Part shown: positions 47,740-57,705 of the stretch, in pieces
How the letters are laid out: every line of letters begins with the position of its first letter
Numbering within the stretch: position 1 is the first letter of the stretch
Origin: Leishmania donovani
Taxonomy: Eukaryota > Euglenozoa > Kinetoplastea > Trypanosomatida > Trypanosomatidae
Length of the DNA: 64,000 nucleotides
Direction of reading: 5' to 3'
NCBI RefSeq assembly: GCF_000227135.1
Contig: NC_018263.1
Span: forward strand, 2,322,259 to 2,386,258
Notes under the pieces: generated by a model
Database searches by the model: none
What the model saw: the letters and a program-made list of their open reading frames with translations, nothing else
Told to the model about the DNA's origin: nothing
Program-made: the position numbers and the translations under genes

Positions 47740-49338
47740 TTACCAAGCACTGCCGCTTATCCACCAGTTCGTGGTCTTGTCCTGCAACTCCTGCCGCAGG
47801 TCGTCTTCCATGCGGCCGCTGACGATACCGTAGGTACGCTTCAGATTGTCTATCTTCGTCTTGATCAGGTTCTTCACGACACCCTTCGACAAGTGGCCCT
47901 CGCTCACCAGCCAAGGCGCGGTGTGGCGCACCATGTTAAAGTCCGGGTTCAGGTTCATGATGAAGGACTCCAGCACGAGGACGGCGAAGAGAAGCGACAC
48001 ATAGGCGGGGTCCATCTGCACATTGTTCTGACGAATTCTCTCGAAGACGGACTGCAAAATGTTTGTGACAGCGTTCTCGTCGTTGCGCGTAGGGCGGAAG
48101 TGCTTGAAGAGATCAGCCAAGTCGCTGCGGAAGAGGTCCGCGTCAGCGTACGGCTGGCTGTCGGACATGGCGAGAAGACTGTCCGCGCACTGGTTGGAGT
48201 TCCAGCGCACAAACGACTCCATCAAATCGTGTGTGACAGCGCCCTCGTGCTCGGTAAGCTGCTGGCACAGTCCAACGTCGATCATGGTGACCGTGGGCTC
48301 GTGCGGGTCGCTCGTGCAGTCGATGAGGATGTTGCCTGGGTGCATATCGCCGTGGATAAAGTTATCGCGCAGGAGCATCTTGCACCACGTGTTGAGACCC
48401 TTGTTCGCCAACACATCGCGAGCGTGCGGCGGCAGGGACGCGAGAAACTCCGGGTTTGCGGGCTCGCCTTTGCAGAAGGTCTCCACCAGCATCCGCTGCG
48501 TCGACATGAGCGGCTCAGGGAACTCTACGTAGCGCTCCGACTTGAAGTTCTCGCGGAACCGCTCAAGGTTTTGGGCCTCCATGCGGAAGTCCAGCTGCGC
48601 CGCCAAATGCGTCGTGAAGGCCAGGGAGAGCGACGGGAGGCGGTAACGGGCGAGATGGGGGAACCACGCGTCCACCTTCTTGGCCAAATTGTCGAGAATG
48701 GTAAAATCAAGCACAATTGTTTCAATGATGTCCGGATGCATAACCTTAACGACAACTTTGCGGTTGGAGTTCTTGAGCTTCGCGAGATGCACCTGGCCAA
48801 TGGAGCCGGAGCCTACCGTCTCACGCTGCACGGACTCGAAGACCGTGAGCGGGTCGCACTTCAGCTCCTCACCCAAGATGCGCAGCGTGTCCTCGTACGA
48901 ATGCACGTCGACCTCATTGTACAAGCGTTTGAAGATGTTGCGGAATTCAGGGGCAAACAGGTCCTCGCGTGTACAGCTCCACTGGCCGATCTTCACGAAG
49001 ACGGGGCCGGCGCGCTGCACCGCCGCCAGCAACATCTCCAGCCACCGATCGTACCACTCCTTACGCAGCGACATGATGAAGTACAGAGCCGCCACAGGAA
49101 TGAAAATGAGAGCCAAATCCACCAAGCGCCAGCAGACGGCGATGCGCGACGGGCGCGACACCACCCGGCCCTCCAAGATAAGGTTGCCGTTCGCGTCCAC
49201 GAGGGGCTTTAGCACTCGAGGCGGAGGACGCGTGCGTTGCCGGTATTGCACATACCCGGAAAGACCCGCCACGCTGATGGTAGGGATGCCAACCACTGCG
49301 AACACCACCTTGCCCAACTTACCGCGCAACACCCTCAT
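47740..49338 (-). CDS. ABC1/ADCK (UbiB-type) atypical kinase, ADCK2-like
   Basis: 532 residues from the ATG at 49338. Hydrophobic segments at about 11-30 and 72-90 may anchor or target it to mitochondria. ABC1-family signatures are in order: KIGQ at 116-119 within KIGQWSCTREDLFAPEF (the WSxTR..LF form resembles ADCK2), GSGSIGQVH at 176-184 in place of the Ala-rich loop, VVVKV with the ATP-site Lys198, HGDMHPGNIL at 329-338 with the catalytic Asp, and DVG at 354-356 in the DFG position. Family knowledge: UbiB/ADCK proteins act on isoprenoid lipid metabolism, mostly coenzyme Q, at the inner mitochondrial membrane. Substrate is unknown. All catalytic residues look present; the Phe to Val change in DFG is the oddity. 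Confidence 0.9.
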   Translation of the reverse strand: MRVLRGKLGKVVFAVVGIPTISVAGLSGYVQYRQRTRPPPRVLKPLVDANGNLILEGRVVSRPSRIAVCWRLVDLALIFIPVAALYFIMSLRKEWYDRWLEMLLAAVQRAGPVFVKIGQWSCTREDLFAPEFRNIFKRLYNEVDVHSYEDTLRILGEELKCDPLTVFESVQRETVGSGSIGQVHLAKLKNSNRKVVVKVMHPDIIETIVLDFTILDNLAKKVDAWFPHLARYRLPSLSLAFTTHLAAQLDFRMEAQNLERFRENFKSERYVEFPEPLMSTQRMLVETFCKGEPANPEFLASLPPHARDVLANKGLNTWCKMLLRDNFIHGDMHPGNILIDCTSDPHEPTVTMIDVGLCQQLTEHEGAVTHDLMESFVRWNSNQCADSLLAMSDSQPYADADLFRSDLADLFKHFRPTRNDENAVTNILQSVFERIRQNNVQMDPAYVSLLFAVLVLESFIMNLNPDFNMVRHTAPWLVSEGHLSKGVVKNLIKTKIDNLKRTYGIVSGRMEDDLRQELQDKTTNWWISGSAW

Positions 49339-49351
49339 CGTTATGATGCAG

Positions 49352-49376
49352 CTAGAGAGAAAGATCGCAAGATAGT
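49352..49376 (-). promoter_or_regulatory. Polypyrimidine tract/AG acceptor for the ADCK gene
   Basis: A CT-rich minus-strand tract ends at AG 49353-49352, only 13 nt before the ATG at 49338; an unusually short but possible 5' UTR. Confidence 0.5.
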
Positions 49377-50158
49377 AAAGATGCGGGTCATAGAGAAAAG
49401 CGCTGCAGCATCTATCCTGAAACGAAGAGTGCAGCCTCTACACGCCTCCGTTGATCGAAAGACACGTTGCAGCGAAAGGGAGGGTGAGGAAGGAAACCCG
49501 AAAAGGCACAACGACGGGAGGGCAGCAGACAACCCAGCTCTCCCTTCCTTGATTTGGTTCGGCGCACCTGTGCACCCGTGGCGCAGCTGAGTGATCACAC
49601 GCGACAAGTGTGAACGAGCAAAGGCTGTAAGAGCAACGCCGTAGTGCAGAGATGAAGCACGGAAGCAAGTACGAGAGGCATTTTATGTTCGTTCTCCTTC
49701 GAACGTCTGTCCATTCTCCGCCATCCAGCATGCGAGAAACGGCGTTCTACATAGAGAGAGAGAGCCACACCGGCACCGGCCTGCCACAGGGGTGCACTAC
49801 GTGTTGCCAAACAGTTGTAGAGGCCCGTTACACCAAATGCGCTGACTCAGACATCAGAGAGCTTGGCGCCTGCCTCAAACACCACCCACCCGCCTGCCTC
49901 GCAGGTCGCCTCGCAGCCGCGCCTATTATGGCGGCCGCCACCTCGTGCACCCCTCTCGCGGTAGCACTGAGGCTTCCCATGCCAGTATGCGGCCAAAGGG
50001 CTGGGTGGAATACGTTCGAGTCGCACTGACACGCTGCCTAATGATGTGGATGGCACAGACACACTCACATTGTCGCAGATCGCTCCAGCGCACAGCACCA
50101 TCCAGGCCCTAACCACCGACAGCAGCAGTCATGCATCGCTCTCATCTCCCCACACAGA

Positions 50159-50206
50159 GGGTGGGGGACTGGGACCTTGGGGTGCCACGCCCCGTGGGGT
50201 GTCCCC
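50159..50206 (+). other. G-quadruplex motif followed by a GC hairpin
   Basis: Four G tracts (50159-50161, 50163-50167, 50171-50173, 50179-50182) with loops of 1, 3 and 5 nt, followed by CCACG-CCC-CGTGG (50185-50197) and more G/C tracts. Whether it belongs to a SIDER-type element cannot be decided by eye. Confidence 0.7.
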
Positions 50207-52084
50207 TCCGCCCCTTCAAGAGGGCGGCGGTCGCTTTCGCAGGTTTTCTTTGTATTTGTTGTAGTTGCTCTCTTTGATTTCAAAACGCATGCTTCACACG
50301 CACGCAAAGGCGAGGGATGAAAAAGTCGTCCGTTGCGTCGGCATGCTCGAGGGCATACACAATGGTGAGGGCACCGATCACAGTGAATGTCGCCATGGCC
50401 AAAGAACACGGCGTCTGTGCGTGTGCGTCCGCGCGCCAGCTGAAGAATGTCGCAGGCGGAAAAGAAGAAGCTAACGCCGAACCCCCACCACCACCACCGC
50501 CACATAAAATGCGCTAAAAAGACGTCGATGACCCATCGACGTGCGTGTCGTGTGGTTATAGGCATGCGCAGACGCGTGCACGCCCCGCGCACAATGAGGT
50601 GGAATGGAAAAGATGTGGTCGTCGTGAGGATAGTGAGATACGTGTACACAGCGCTGCACGGAGCAGGCCGAACAACAAAAAAGGTGGACGTGGCGAACAA
50701 CGAAAAGACATTGCGGGGAGGCAATAAGGCAAAAGAGGAGCACGAGAGAAGCGCGTACTCGCCACGGTAGTGATAGACCACATGCACATCACACCAGAAT
50801 CGCCGCGTGACTGAGCGGGCCCGCTCTTCCTCCAGCGAGGACTGTGTAAGTGGAAGGAGGGGAGAACGGGGGCGCCGCAGGGACGGGGTGTGTAAACGCC
50901 ATTATCAGCCGACCAAGCTGGCGACACAGGAACCACCAGCCCATAGCCTCGACACCACCACAAGTTCATGCGCGTTCATTCGAAAGAGGGGCGAGTATGG
51001 CCTGCCTTCTCTCGGTCGCGGCTGATGACCCGTTGGCGCCTTCTTTTTCCTTTCCTCTCGTTGCCTCCATTCGCCGCGTGCGCGCGCGTTAGGGGGCGGG
51101 CGGTGCTGGTCTGTGCAAAGACGAGTAGTAGGCAAGGAGGCGTATGGGTATCGAGGACACAGTGAAAAGCATGAGATCGCATTCGCAACCGCCGACACCC
51201 CTTACCCAACCTCGCAGCGTCCGCCCACAACTACGACCACTTCACAGGGGGAGGAGAGCCGAAAACCGCCCGCCACACTCGTCAAGGCCATCGACGCAAT
51301 GATGAACGAAGGCAACAAGCGCGCAAGCCCGCGCGCCGCGGGACGGCGGGGGCGTCCGTTTATGCTTCAGCTTTTCTTTGTTAATGGAATATCCACGAGG
51401 GCAGGGAGTGGAGTTGAATGCGTCACCGAAACAACAAACATCTATGCGCCTACCCACACACACGCACACGCGCGAAGGCAAACGATAACACGAACAAACG
51501 GCAGAGAACTGACAACAACAAAACGTGGAAAGAGGAAAGGACTCCGCAACACACCGACACGCACACACACACACAAAAGGCGAAGAAAACGCAGACAAAA
51601 CAGAATGTGGATAACAGCGAAAATAATTGAACAAAAAAGAACGAGAAGACACTCAGCGCACGCAGCGGGTAGAAGAATTATTAGTGCACACCGGCAGCCA
51701 CAACCAGAGATAGAAGAGCCCGTCGACCATGACGGCCCCACCACCCTCCTCTCTCTACAAGGCACAACTCCGGAAAAAATGAGAGGTGAAACAGCTACAG
51801 AGAAGGGACCGAGCTGAAAGGGAGGGGGAGGGTCAGGAAGAGGTTAACAACAAGAACACGGACAGCAATACCAGCTTCAACGACAAAAAGGCAACATTCG
51901 ACGACTATTGAATCTCACAAAGCATGCTTAACGAGCTCTCTGGTCACGCACGCAACCGCACCCGCGTGTTTCTCCTGCGAGGAACGCACGCATACCCCTG
52001 AATCAGACCGCAAACACACACAGGTGGCGCACAGCCCAGCACAGCCTTTTCGCCCTTCCCTTCACCCCCAATCATCAGAACAGG

Positions 52085-52101
52085 CACACACACACACACA
52101 C
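52085..52101. repeat. (CA)n microsatellite
   Basis: About eight CA units in the NOT10 3' flank. Confidence 0.9.
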
Positions 52102-52373
52102 ATGACGAGCACTCAGCACAAGAAGGACAAAACGCGGCAACGTTGGAAAACGAAGACCTCTCGGAAGACAGGCGCTGTACACACGTTACACGAACGCATA
52201 CTCGTAGAGAGGTAGGGAAGGCGAAACTCTTCAAAGACGAAGATAAAAAGAAGCACTTGCAAGATGATCCCCCGCTGCGCGTGCGCCTCGTGAAAAAAAA
52301 AAAGCGAGGGAGTCGACGAAGAGGAATGCGGGCAGGCAGGGCGACGTGCTCTCCAACATGTGTGCGCGCCTGG

Positions 52374-52415
52374 GAGGAGGGGAGAGAGAGAGGGGAGGAG
52401 GGGAGAGAGAGAGGG
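52374..52415. repeat. Two tandem copies of a 21-bp purine unit
   Basis: Unit of type GAGGAGGGGAGAGAGAGAGGG repeated at period 21 in the NOT10 3' flank. On the minus strand it is a 40-nt CT tract followed by AG at 52371-52370. Confidence 0.85.
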
Positions 52416-52660
52416 GAGGGAGGGATCTTGCGTCAGACGGTGATTGCAGGCGTCTGCTCATGCAGTAGATAAAAAATCTGCATTCTGCTTGCGCTACGAT
52501 AGCCCATGTCAGCTTGCCTTGCCAGCCTGCGCAAGTGGTCGGGCTCGCGTCTCGTAATGGAGGGTTGGAGGCATAAGCGTAAAAAAGAAGCGCAGCGGCA
52601 AGAGCTCGCCACAAGCAAGCACAGCTCAGAAGACGACGACCTCATGAGACCCACTTACCC

Positions 52661-54334
52661 TTAGATGCCCCATGTAATCTTGAGCATCCACTCTGCAGCC
52701 TTTTCTTGGTTGCCCTGCGCCAGCTCAAGGAAGACCTCCAAGATGCAGTACGCGAACATTGTGTCGCGCTCTGGCGTGTACTCTGCAGTGCCGGCCGGGG
52801 CCGCTTCGTAGATCTTGCGCAGCAGCGATTCCATGATTGAGTGCGCCTGGTTCCACGAACCTGTCAGGATGTGCGAGATGGTCAGGTTCACGAAGAGTGC
52901 CTCTACGCGGCTACGCTGCGCCGCGTCGAGCGGGTCGCTGCTGGACCCCGTGACCAGAGATGAGAGCGATGCCCGCCGAAGAATTTTCATTGCCCGGTCT
53001 TGGTCGTTGAGGTGCACGAGGGCCTCCACTACGTAGATGAGCAGTGTGGCATGTAGGTTCGACGGCAGCGGATGGCGTTCATGGGCATTCAGCAGCTCCT
53101 GGCCGGCTTCTGCCGCCGCCATGTAGTTGCGGCGGCTCAGCTCGAGGGCCACCCAGTACAGCATGGCGTACTGCAGAAGGGCCTCTTCGTGGGGGAACGC
53201 CTCTACCACGCTACTGAATGTGTGGCCCTTGGGTACCAGCAGGAAGAGGGCATTCTGCACGGCCACCGTGGCAATCTGCTCCAGGGCGACCTTCTCCGTC
53301 GGCTCTCTCGATGACTCGACAGCCGCCGGCCCAGGCACGCTCGTCGCACTTGGCAGCAGCATAAACTCGAAGTTCGAGTACACCTTGCCGCTCTGCAGCA
53401 TCGCGCTGAAGGTGTTCTGCTGTCGCTCGTAGTCAGCGCGGCGCTGCTTGCGGGTTTCCTGCTGCACACACGACACTGCCGCCTCCGCGCAGCGCACCCA
53501 GAAGACAGCAGACGCCTTCATCGAGTCCTGCACAGCAAGGAACTCATGTAGCGCGCCTTCGTAGTCCTCCCGCAGCAGTGCACACAGCCCGACGTTGTAC
53601 TGAATCGGTCGAAGGATATGCTGCCCCGCTGGCTTCGACGCGGCCGTCTTCTCCGCCTTGGCGAAGCACAGACTCGCCACATTAAGCTTGTCCTCCAAGA
53701 GGGAAAAAACGCCTAGGTTGTTGAGATAGACCGCCTGCTTCGCCTGATCATTTTCTGCGTTCGCGAAGACGTCGTGGAGTCCGCTGGAATCGGCAAAGGC
53801 TGTCTCCACCAATTTCATCAACTCTGGCACCACACGCAGCTTCTCCATGCTGGACGTGAGCACGCTCTGCACTAGCTCCTCGTCGTGCCGGCTCGACATA
53901 CGGCTTGTGATCTTGCGCACCGGCTTCGTGAGGGTGTGGAACAGGCAGAGGCTGTACACCAAGGTCGACAAGGCTATGTCCTGCGCGTTCTCTAGAATGC
54001 GGCGCAGCAGGAGCATTGCCTCATGTGCTTGACCGCTGCGGGCGTAGAGGACGGCCTGGTTGTAGACCGCCGTCTCGTGGCCCTCGTACTGCAGCATCAG
54101 GCCTGGTGCCTTGATGTTAGGGTCCTCGCCGGTGCCCTCGGCGCTGGCGCGCAGAGCTGCCAAAGCCTGCTCACTCGTCAGCTGGTGCTGCAGGTAGCGG
54201 GCAATCACTAAGTTGTGCTGCACCTTCATGTCTTCCTGCGGCATTGCCCGCAGCACCTTCTCCGCGTCGGCATAGTTACCGGCATAGAACGCCGCCTTGG
54301 CGTCAGCCAGCTGCTTCTTGAGAACCTCGGTCAT
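52661..54334 (-). CDS. NOT10: CCR4-NOT complex subunit NOT10 (CNOT10-like TPR protein)
   Basis: 557 residues from the ATG at 54334. TPR-like helical pairs run through the protein: KAAFYAGNYADAEKVLRAM (about 13-31), HNLVIARYLQHQ, HETAVYNQAVLYARSGQAHE, YLNNLGVFSLLEDKLNVASL, CFAKAEKTA, and PIQYNVGLCALLREDYEGAL with VFWVRCAEAAVSCVQQE. This order (A.YNQA.ILY, then LNNLG..HF...K..LA...F.KA, then Y..GL.LL..G....AF, then WLR.AE) is that of CNOT10. Established: CNOT10 joins the NOT complex through CNOT11 and NOT1 and supports deadenylation of mRNA; in T. brucei NOT10 matters for CAF1 attachment. In T. brucei, from unverified memory, NOT10 adjoins a centrin gene, as here. No membrane span or catalytic site, as expected of a scaffold. 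Confidence 0.85.
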   Translation of the reverse strand: MTEVLKKQLADAKAAFYAGNYADAEKVLRAMPQEDMKVQHNLVIARYLQHQLTSEQALAALRASAEGTGEDPNIKAPGLMLQYEGHETAVYNQAVLYARSGQAHEAMLLLRRILENAQDIALSTLVYSLCLFHTLTKPVRKITSRMSSRHDEELVQSVLTSSMEKLRVVPELMKLVETAFADSSGLHDVFANAENDQAKQAVYLNNLGVFSLLEDKLNVASLCFAKAEKTAASKPAGQHILRPIQYNVGLCALLREDYEGALHEFLAVQDSMKASAVFWVRCAEAAVSCVQQETRKQRRADYERQQNTFSAMLQSGKVYSNFEFMLLPSATSVPGPAAVESSREPTEKVALEQIATVAVQNALFLLVPKGHTFSSVVEAFPHEEALLQYAMLYWVALELSRRNYMAAAEAGQELLNAHERHPLPSNLHATLLIYVVEALVHLNDQDRAMKILRRASLSSLVTGSSSDPLDAAQRSRVEALFVNLTISHILTGSWNQAHSIMESLLRKIYEAAPAGTAEYTPERDTMFAYCILEVFLELAQGNQEKAAEWMLKITWGI

Positions 54335-56009
54335 CGGATGAAAAGGGAGAGGGCGTGTGTGGTAGAAAAGAACCGAGGAAAACCTCTATCTGAAGGTCTG
54401 CGCTGTGAGGCGAAAAAGAAGGGGGAGGGGGAAGATGGAAGGCGAGCGTGGGACCTGCGCACCTTCGCTTGCCTGTTTGATGGAAAGGGTACGCGCTTTT
54501 GTTTCTTTTGTGTGTATATGTGTGTGTGTGGTGGGGGGGGGAGGGGGGGAGGTAGTATTGCCACCGTAGCCGTGGGATGCGTGCGTGCGTACTCAGCGGT
54601 GGCAAGATATTGAAGGCAAATCACACCAACGGCTGTCTGATGAGAGCAAAAGTGTGTTGCGCTCGAACGCGCGAAGGAAGCAGGCGTCCAAGAGAAGCGG
54701 CGAGCTGGCAAACGCCCCCTTTGCGTTCGCGTCGAGCACCTTAGCACCACGATTCCAAAACGAGGGAGACGCGGTGGGTGTACAGAGAGGCGCGCAAACA
54801 GTTCGAACGATACGTTACCCACCTAAGCTCCTCCAGTGGCAGCGCACGTCTTGTGTGATACTGGAGGGGAGCAGGGGTGTGTCGCTGTGCACACGTCCCA
54901 GGAGTAATTTCTGAAGACAACGCCGATGTTCAGCGGCTACTGAGGCCCGAGCGTTTGTACGTGCTTCCGTGTGCTTGGATCAGCGAGTATAGGGAAGACT
55001 CGAAGTGAAGAGTCGGTGATCAGAGTGCTTCGCGTGAAGAACGAACGGGTAGCGCAAAAAAGAGAAGGCACTGAGAGCCGGGCTAGACGGTGCGTGGGTG
55101 CGGGAGTGCAGCGAAGCTAGACAAGTGCTAGCAATCCTCTCCCGAATTCGTATGTATGTGATGTGCGCGTGCGTGAAAGACTACTTGGCTTTGATTTTCT
55201 TGTTCAAGGCCCATATGAGGAATGAAAAGAGGAATGTAACAGGGGCAGGGACAGCCTTTTAGGTGCCAAACTCAACTACTTTCGAGCGCTTCGTTCTTGG
55301 TGATTCTGAGCTGTGCGTGCGTGTGTTCGTCAAGATATCACGTGTATCCGCACATTCAGGGGGCGGGCAAGCACAAAATGAGAGAGGGAGAGAAAGAGGC
55401 ACGGCATGGTGGGGGAGATTCATCAGGGAAGGGTGCGAGCTTTTCGTTTCAGATAAGCCGGCGCAGCCCTCCAAAAAGCTTGAACGGGTACCCCCGACTC
55501 TTCTTCACCGCGCAGCGCTGGCCCATTCAAGACACCAAAGGATGTAGGCTTCGGCATTGCTAACTTTCAGGCCCGCTCTGTCGCAACCTTTTCGTCTTCG
55601 GTGTATGCGTGTTCTTCGGCTCACCTTTCGAGCAGCTGGCCTCTTTGGCAGGGAGGACGCCCTGAGTGCACCTGCTCCCTCGCGGCCCGTTCACTCTTGG
55701 CCCTCTGTGAGTTTTGTTCCGTTTTTCTTCCGGCTTCCTCGCAAAAGGAAGCTGTCAGCACACAGGAACGCTGCCACATCTTGCCAGACGGGGTACGTGC
55801 GGGTCGTTTTTTTTTTTTGGCTCCGCGCAGCCACAGACACACACACACAAACACACATAGACACCAGCATCACCTCGTATGGCATATTGGCAGCCTCTTC
55901 TAACATGTACATCATGAGCAGAAAAAAAAGTGGTCAGTAGTGGCAGGCAGTTGTTAGGGCACGTGCTCCCCCCCTTCACCTCTTTATTTCGTCACAAAAA
56001 CGACGGCGA
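54335..56009. other. Intergenic spacer
   Basis: 5' UTR of NOT10 and 3' UTR of the centrin gene; G-rich TG tract near 54510-54550, T run near 55808. No supported gene. Confidence 0.6.
54403..54446 (-). promoter_or_regulatory. Polypyrimidine tract/AG acceptor for NOT10
   Basis: A CT-rich minus-strand tract (54410-54446) is followed by AG at 54404-54403, 68 nt before the ATG at 54334. Confidence 0.6.
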
Positions 56010-56507
56010 TCACTTGTCTGACTTCAGCATCTTGTTGAACTCCTCACGAGAAATGCGGTCGTCGCGATCAAGCACATCGCACTCGCGAATGATTTCCTGC
56101 AGCACATCCTCCGGGATATCCTCGCCAACCTCCGCCGCCACCCGTTTCAGGTCATCGAGAGAGATGAAATCCGACTTGCCTTCTGTGAATAGCGGGAAGG
56201 CAAGGTCCACCTCGTCGTCTCTGTCCTCAGCAAAGAAGCGCTGGCGCATGACGTCCTCGAATTCGCTGAGAACAAGGTTACTGGAGACGCCGCCGCGATC
56301 CATCTCCGCCACAAGCTTTCGCACCGCATCCTTGTCCGGTTCGTACCCGAGCGCGCGCAGTGCCACCTTTAGGTCGTTTGGCGTGATGGTGTTCACGCCT
56401 TTCACGTCGAGCACGCGGAACGCCTCCTCAATGTCCCGCTTCTGCTGGTCCGTCAAGTCGCGCGGCAGCCGCCGGCCGTCGGCGGTGGAGAAGGCGGTGT
56501 TGATCAT
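56010..56507 (-). CDS. Centrin with degenerate EF-hand loops
   Basis: 165 residues from the ATG at 56507; the 48 open codons upstream hold the pyrimidine tract. Four EF-hand helix-loop-helix units are spaced as in centrins: LTDQQKRDIEEAFRVLD (18-34) with ITPNDLKVALRALGYEP (41-57), a second hand ending near FEDVM (83-87), DFISLDDLKRVAAEVGE (113-129) and RISREEFNKML (151-161). None of the four loops keeps the full set of acidic calcium ligands: loop 1 has Lys and Val at positions 3 and 5, loop 2 lacks an acid at position 1, loop 3 begins with Thr, and loop 4 begins with Val though positions 3, 5 and 12 are acidic. Centrins build basal bodies and inner-arm dynein complexes in trypanosomatids. 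Position beside NOT10 suggests the T. brucei centrin3 orthologue (memory, unverified). Confidence 0.85.
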   Translation of the reverse strand: MINTAFSTADGRRLPRDLTDQQKRDIEEAFRVLDVKGVNTITPNDLKVALRALGYEPDKDAVRKLVAEMDRGGVSSNLVLSEFEDVMRQRFFAEDRDDEVDLAFPLFTEGKSDFISLDDLKRVAAEVGEDIPEDVLQEIIRECDVLDRDDRISREEFNKMLKSDK

Positions 56508-56584
56508 GAATAACAAGACGAGACCGATGCTCCGAAGAGAGCCGTCGAGAGCTGATGCCGCAGCGAGAGCAGGGACACCCAACT

Positions 56585-56626
56585 CTATCAAAGGTGTTCG
56601 AAGGAACGTAGGAGAAAGGGATGGCA
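56585..56626 (-). promoter_or_regulatory. Candidate polypyrimidine tract/AG acceptor for the centrin gene
   Basis: CT-rich minus-strand sequence (56603-56626) then AG at 56586-56585, 77 nt before the ATG at 56507. A stronger T run at about 57256-57275 is an alternative, giving a much longer 5' UTR. Confidence 0.4.
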
Positions 56627-57440
56627 CTGAACCAGTTCCTGGGTGAACCACTTATACCACTGCGGTGGCCGATTCGACGCTTCGAAGAGCTTGACACACG
56701 CTTGCTTCAACTGTTTGGATGTGGGTGCGCATGCTAACGTTGTATGATACGAGAGCCGACAATATCGTGGAGGATGCATGCAGAAGAAAACGGTGCACGT
56801 GGCATAAGCATGCGAACGAGGGGTGAGGCCAACGGAACGGCAACCAGAAGATGACGGCATGTCGAAAAAAGGATGTTGCATGGGAATAGCTCGCGCGTAT
56901 CGGGAAATAGAGGTCTGTGTACCCTGTAAGAAAGCGCACAGCTGCAGCACCCATAGTGAGCCCTTCGCACCGCGTCTGGCAACAGCGCGGTAGCTCATTC
57001 AGAACACAAAGAGCTCAGCTGCGAGCTGCCATGGAAAGTCCGTCGCGATGAGAGCGGCATTCGATTCTTTGGATGGGGAATAGAGTCGAACAAGAACGAG
57101 CACAAGATGACAAAACAAAGACATCGCACCCCACGCAGCTGCAACGATCAGCGATGAAGCGAATATTGCAGAGGATGGAAGGGAAATCCTGGAGGTGTTC
57201 GGGGGGGGGGGTGTCGCCAAAGCACGCACAGCGAAAACGACGGCGGCTCAGCATCGAGAAAAAAAAAAAGAAAGATTCGCCTGCGGTGCGCCCCTGATCA
57301 TCGCTTCACAAGACGGAGGTAGCGTCAGCAGAAACTGAGCGGTACGTTCCGTAACCGGTGAAAAATAACTGCGACGACGAACCGCCCCCCTCCCCCCAAA
57401 AAAAAAACACACAGGGGCGCCAAAGGAAGCACGAGCCAAC

Positions 57441-57454
57441 ATATATATATATAT
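57441..57454. repeat. (AT)7 microsatellite
   Basis: Pure AT run, unusual in this GC-rich window. Confidence 0.9.
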
Positions 57455-57627
57455 CATCGAAGGAGACCCTACTCCACTGCATGGGAGGAGGGAGGGAAGA
57501 GGGGGGGGGGGATAGAATGGGGACTCATATTGAACTGAAAAGCTACAACGGCTGCTGTCGCTCAAACGAGCGCTGGTGTGGGCAGACGCGGACGTGTGTG
57601 GCCAGAGAAGGCAATAATACGCTGTTT

Positions 57628-57705
57628 GTGCGTGTCAGTATCATCCAGGTGGGACCACGGGAGATCAGGGTTTCTCCACGAGGAGTCATCAAACAAAACG
57701 CTCAC
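57628..57705 (-). promoter_or_regulatory. Tentative SECIS-like element for selenoprotein K
   Basis: On the minus strand: ATGA (57689-57686), 12 nt, AAA (57673-57671), then TGAT (57643-57640). Between the quartet halves, TCC/GGA and GTGG/CCAC can pair around a 2x2 mismatch. Outside, GTGAGCGT (57705-57698) can pair with ACACGCAC (57635-57628) with two mismatches. The helix is weak and a competing GGAGA/TCTCC stem exists, so this is only a candidate, about 1.1 kb past the SelK stop. Confidence 0.25.

Larger units (their letters stand above)
49339..52660. other. Longest gene-free gap (3.3 kb)
   Basis: Between the ADCK and NOT10 genes. It contains a G-quadruplex motif and hairpin at 50159-50206, (CA)n at 52085-52101, and a 21-bp purine tandem repeat at 52374-52415 that on the minus strand is a strong pyrimidine tract. 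Open frames (up to 240 codons at 50065-50787) are Cys/His/Arg-rich and not credible proteins. An unannotated non-coding transcript or degenerate retroposon is possible. Confidence 0.5.

Noticed and set aside
47692..49212. Plus-strand open frame of 506 codons
   Set aside because: Exactly antisense to the ADCK kinase, whose motifs are unambiguous. The GC-rich third positions of the real gene keep the mirrored frame open.
50065..50787. Minus-strand open frame of 240 codons in the 3.3-kb gap
   Set aside because: Composition (Cys, His, Trp and Arg runs from simple repeats, WRWWWWGFG) is not protein-like and no splice signal fits it.
56902..57000. ATGA followed by an ACCGCG/CGCGGT stem, considered as a SECIS
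   Set aside because: Helix too short between quartet and loop, and it lies near the centrin leader, about 1.8 kb past the SelK stop.
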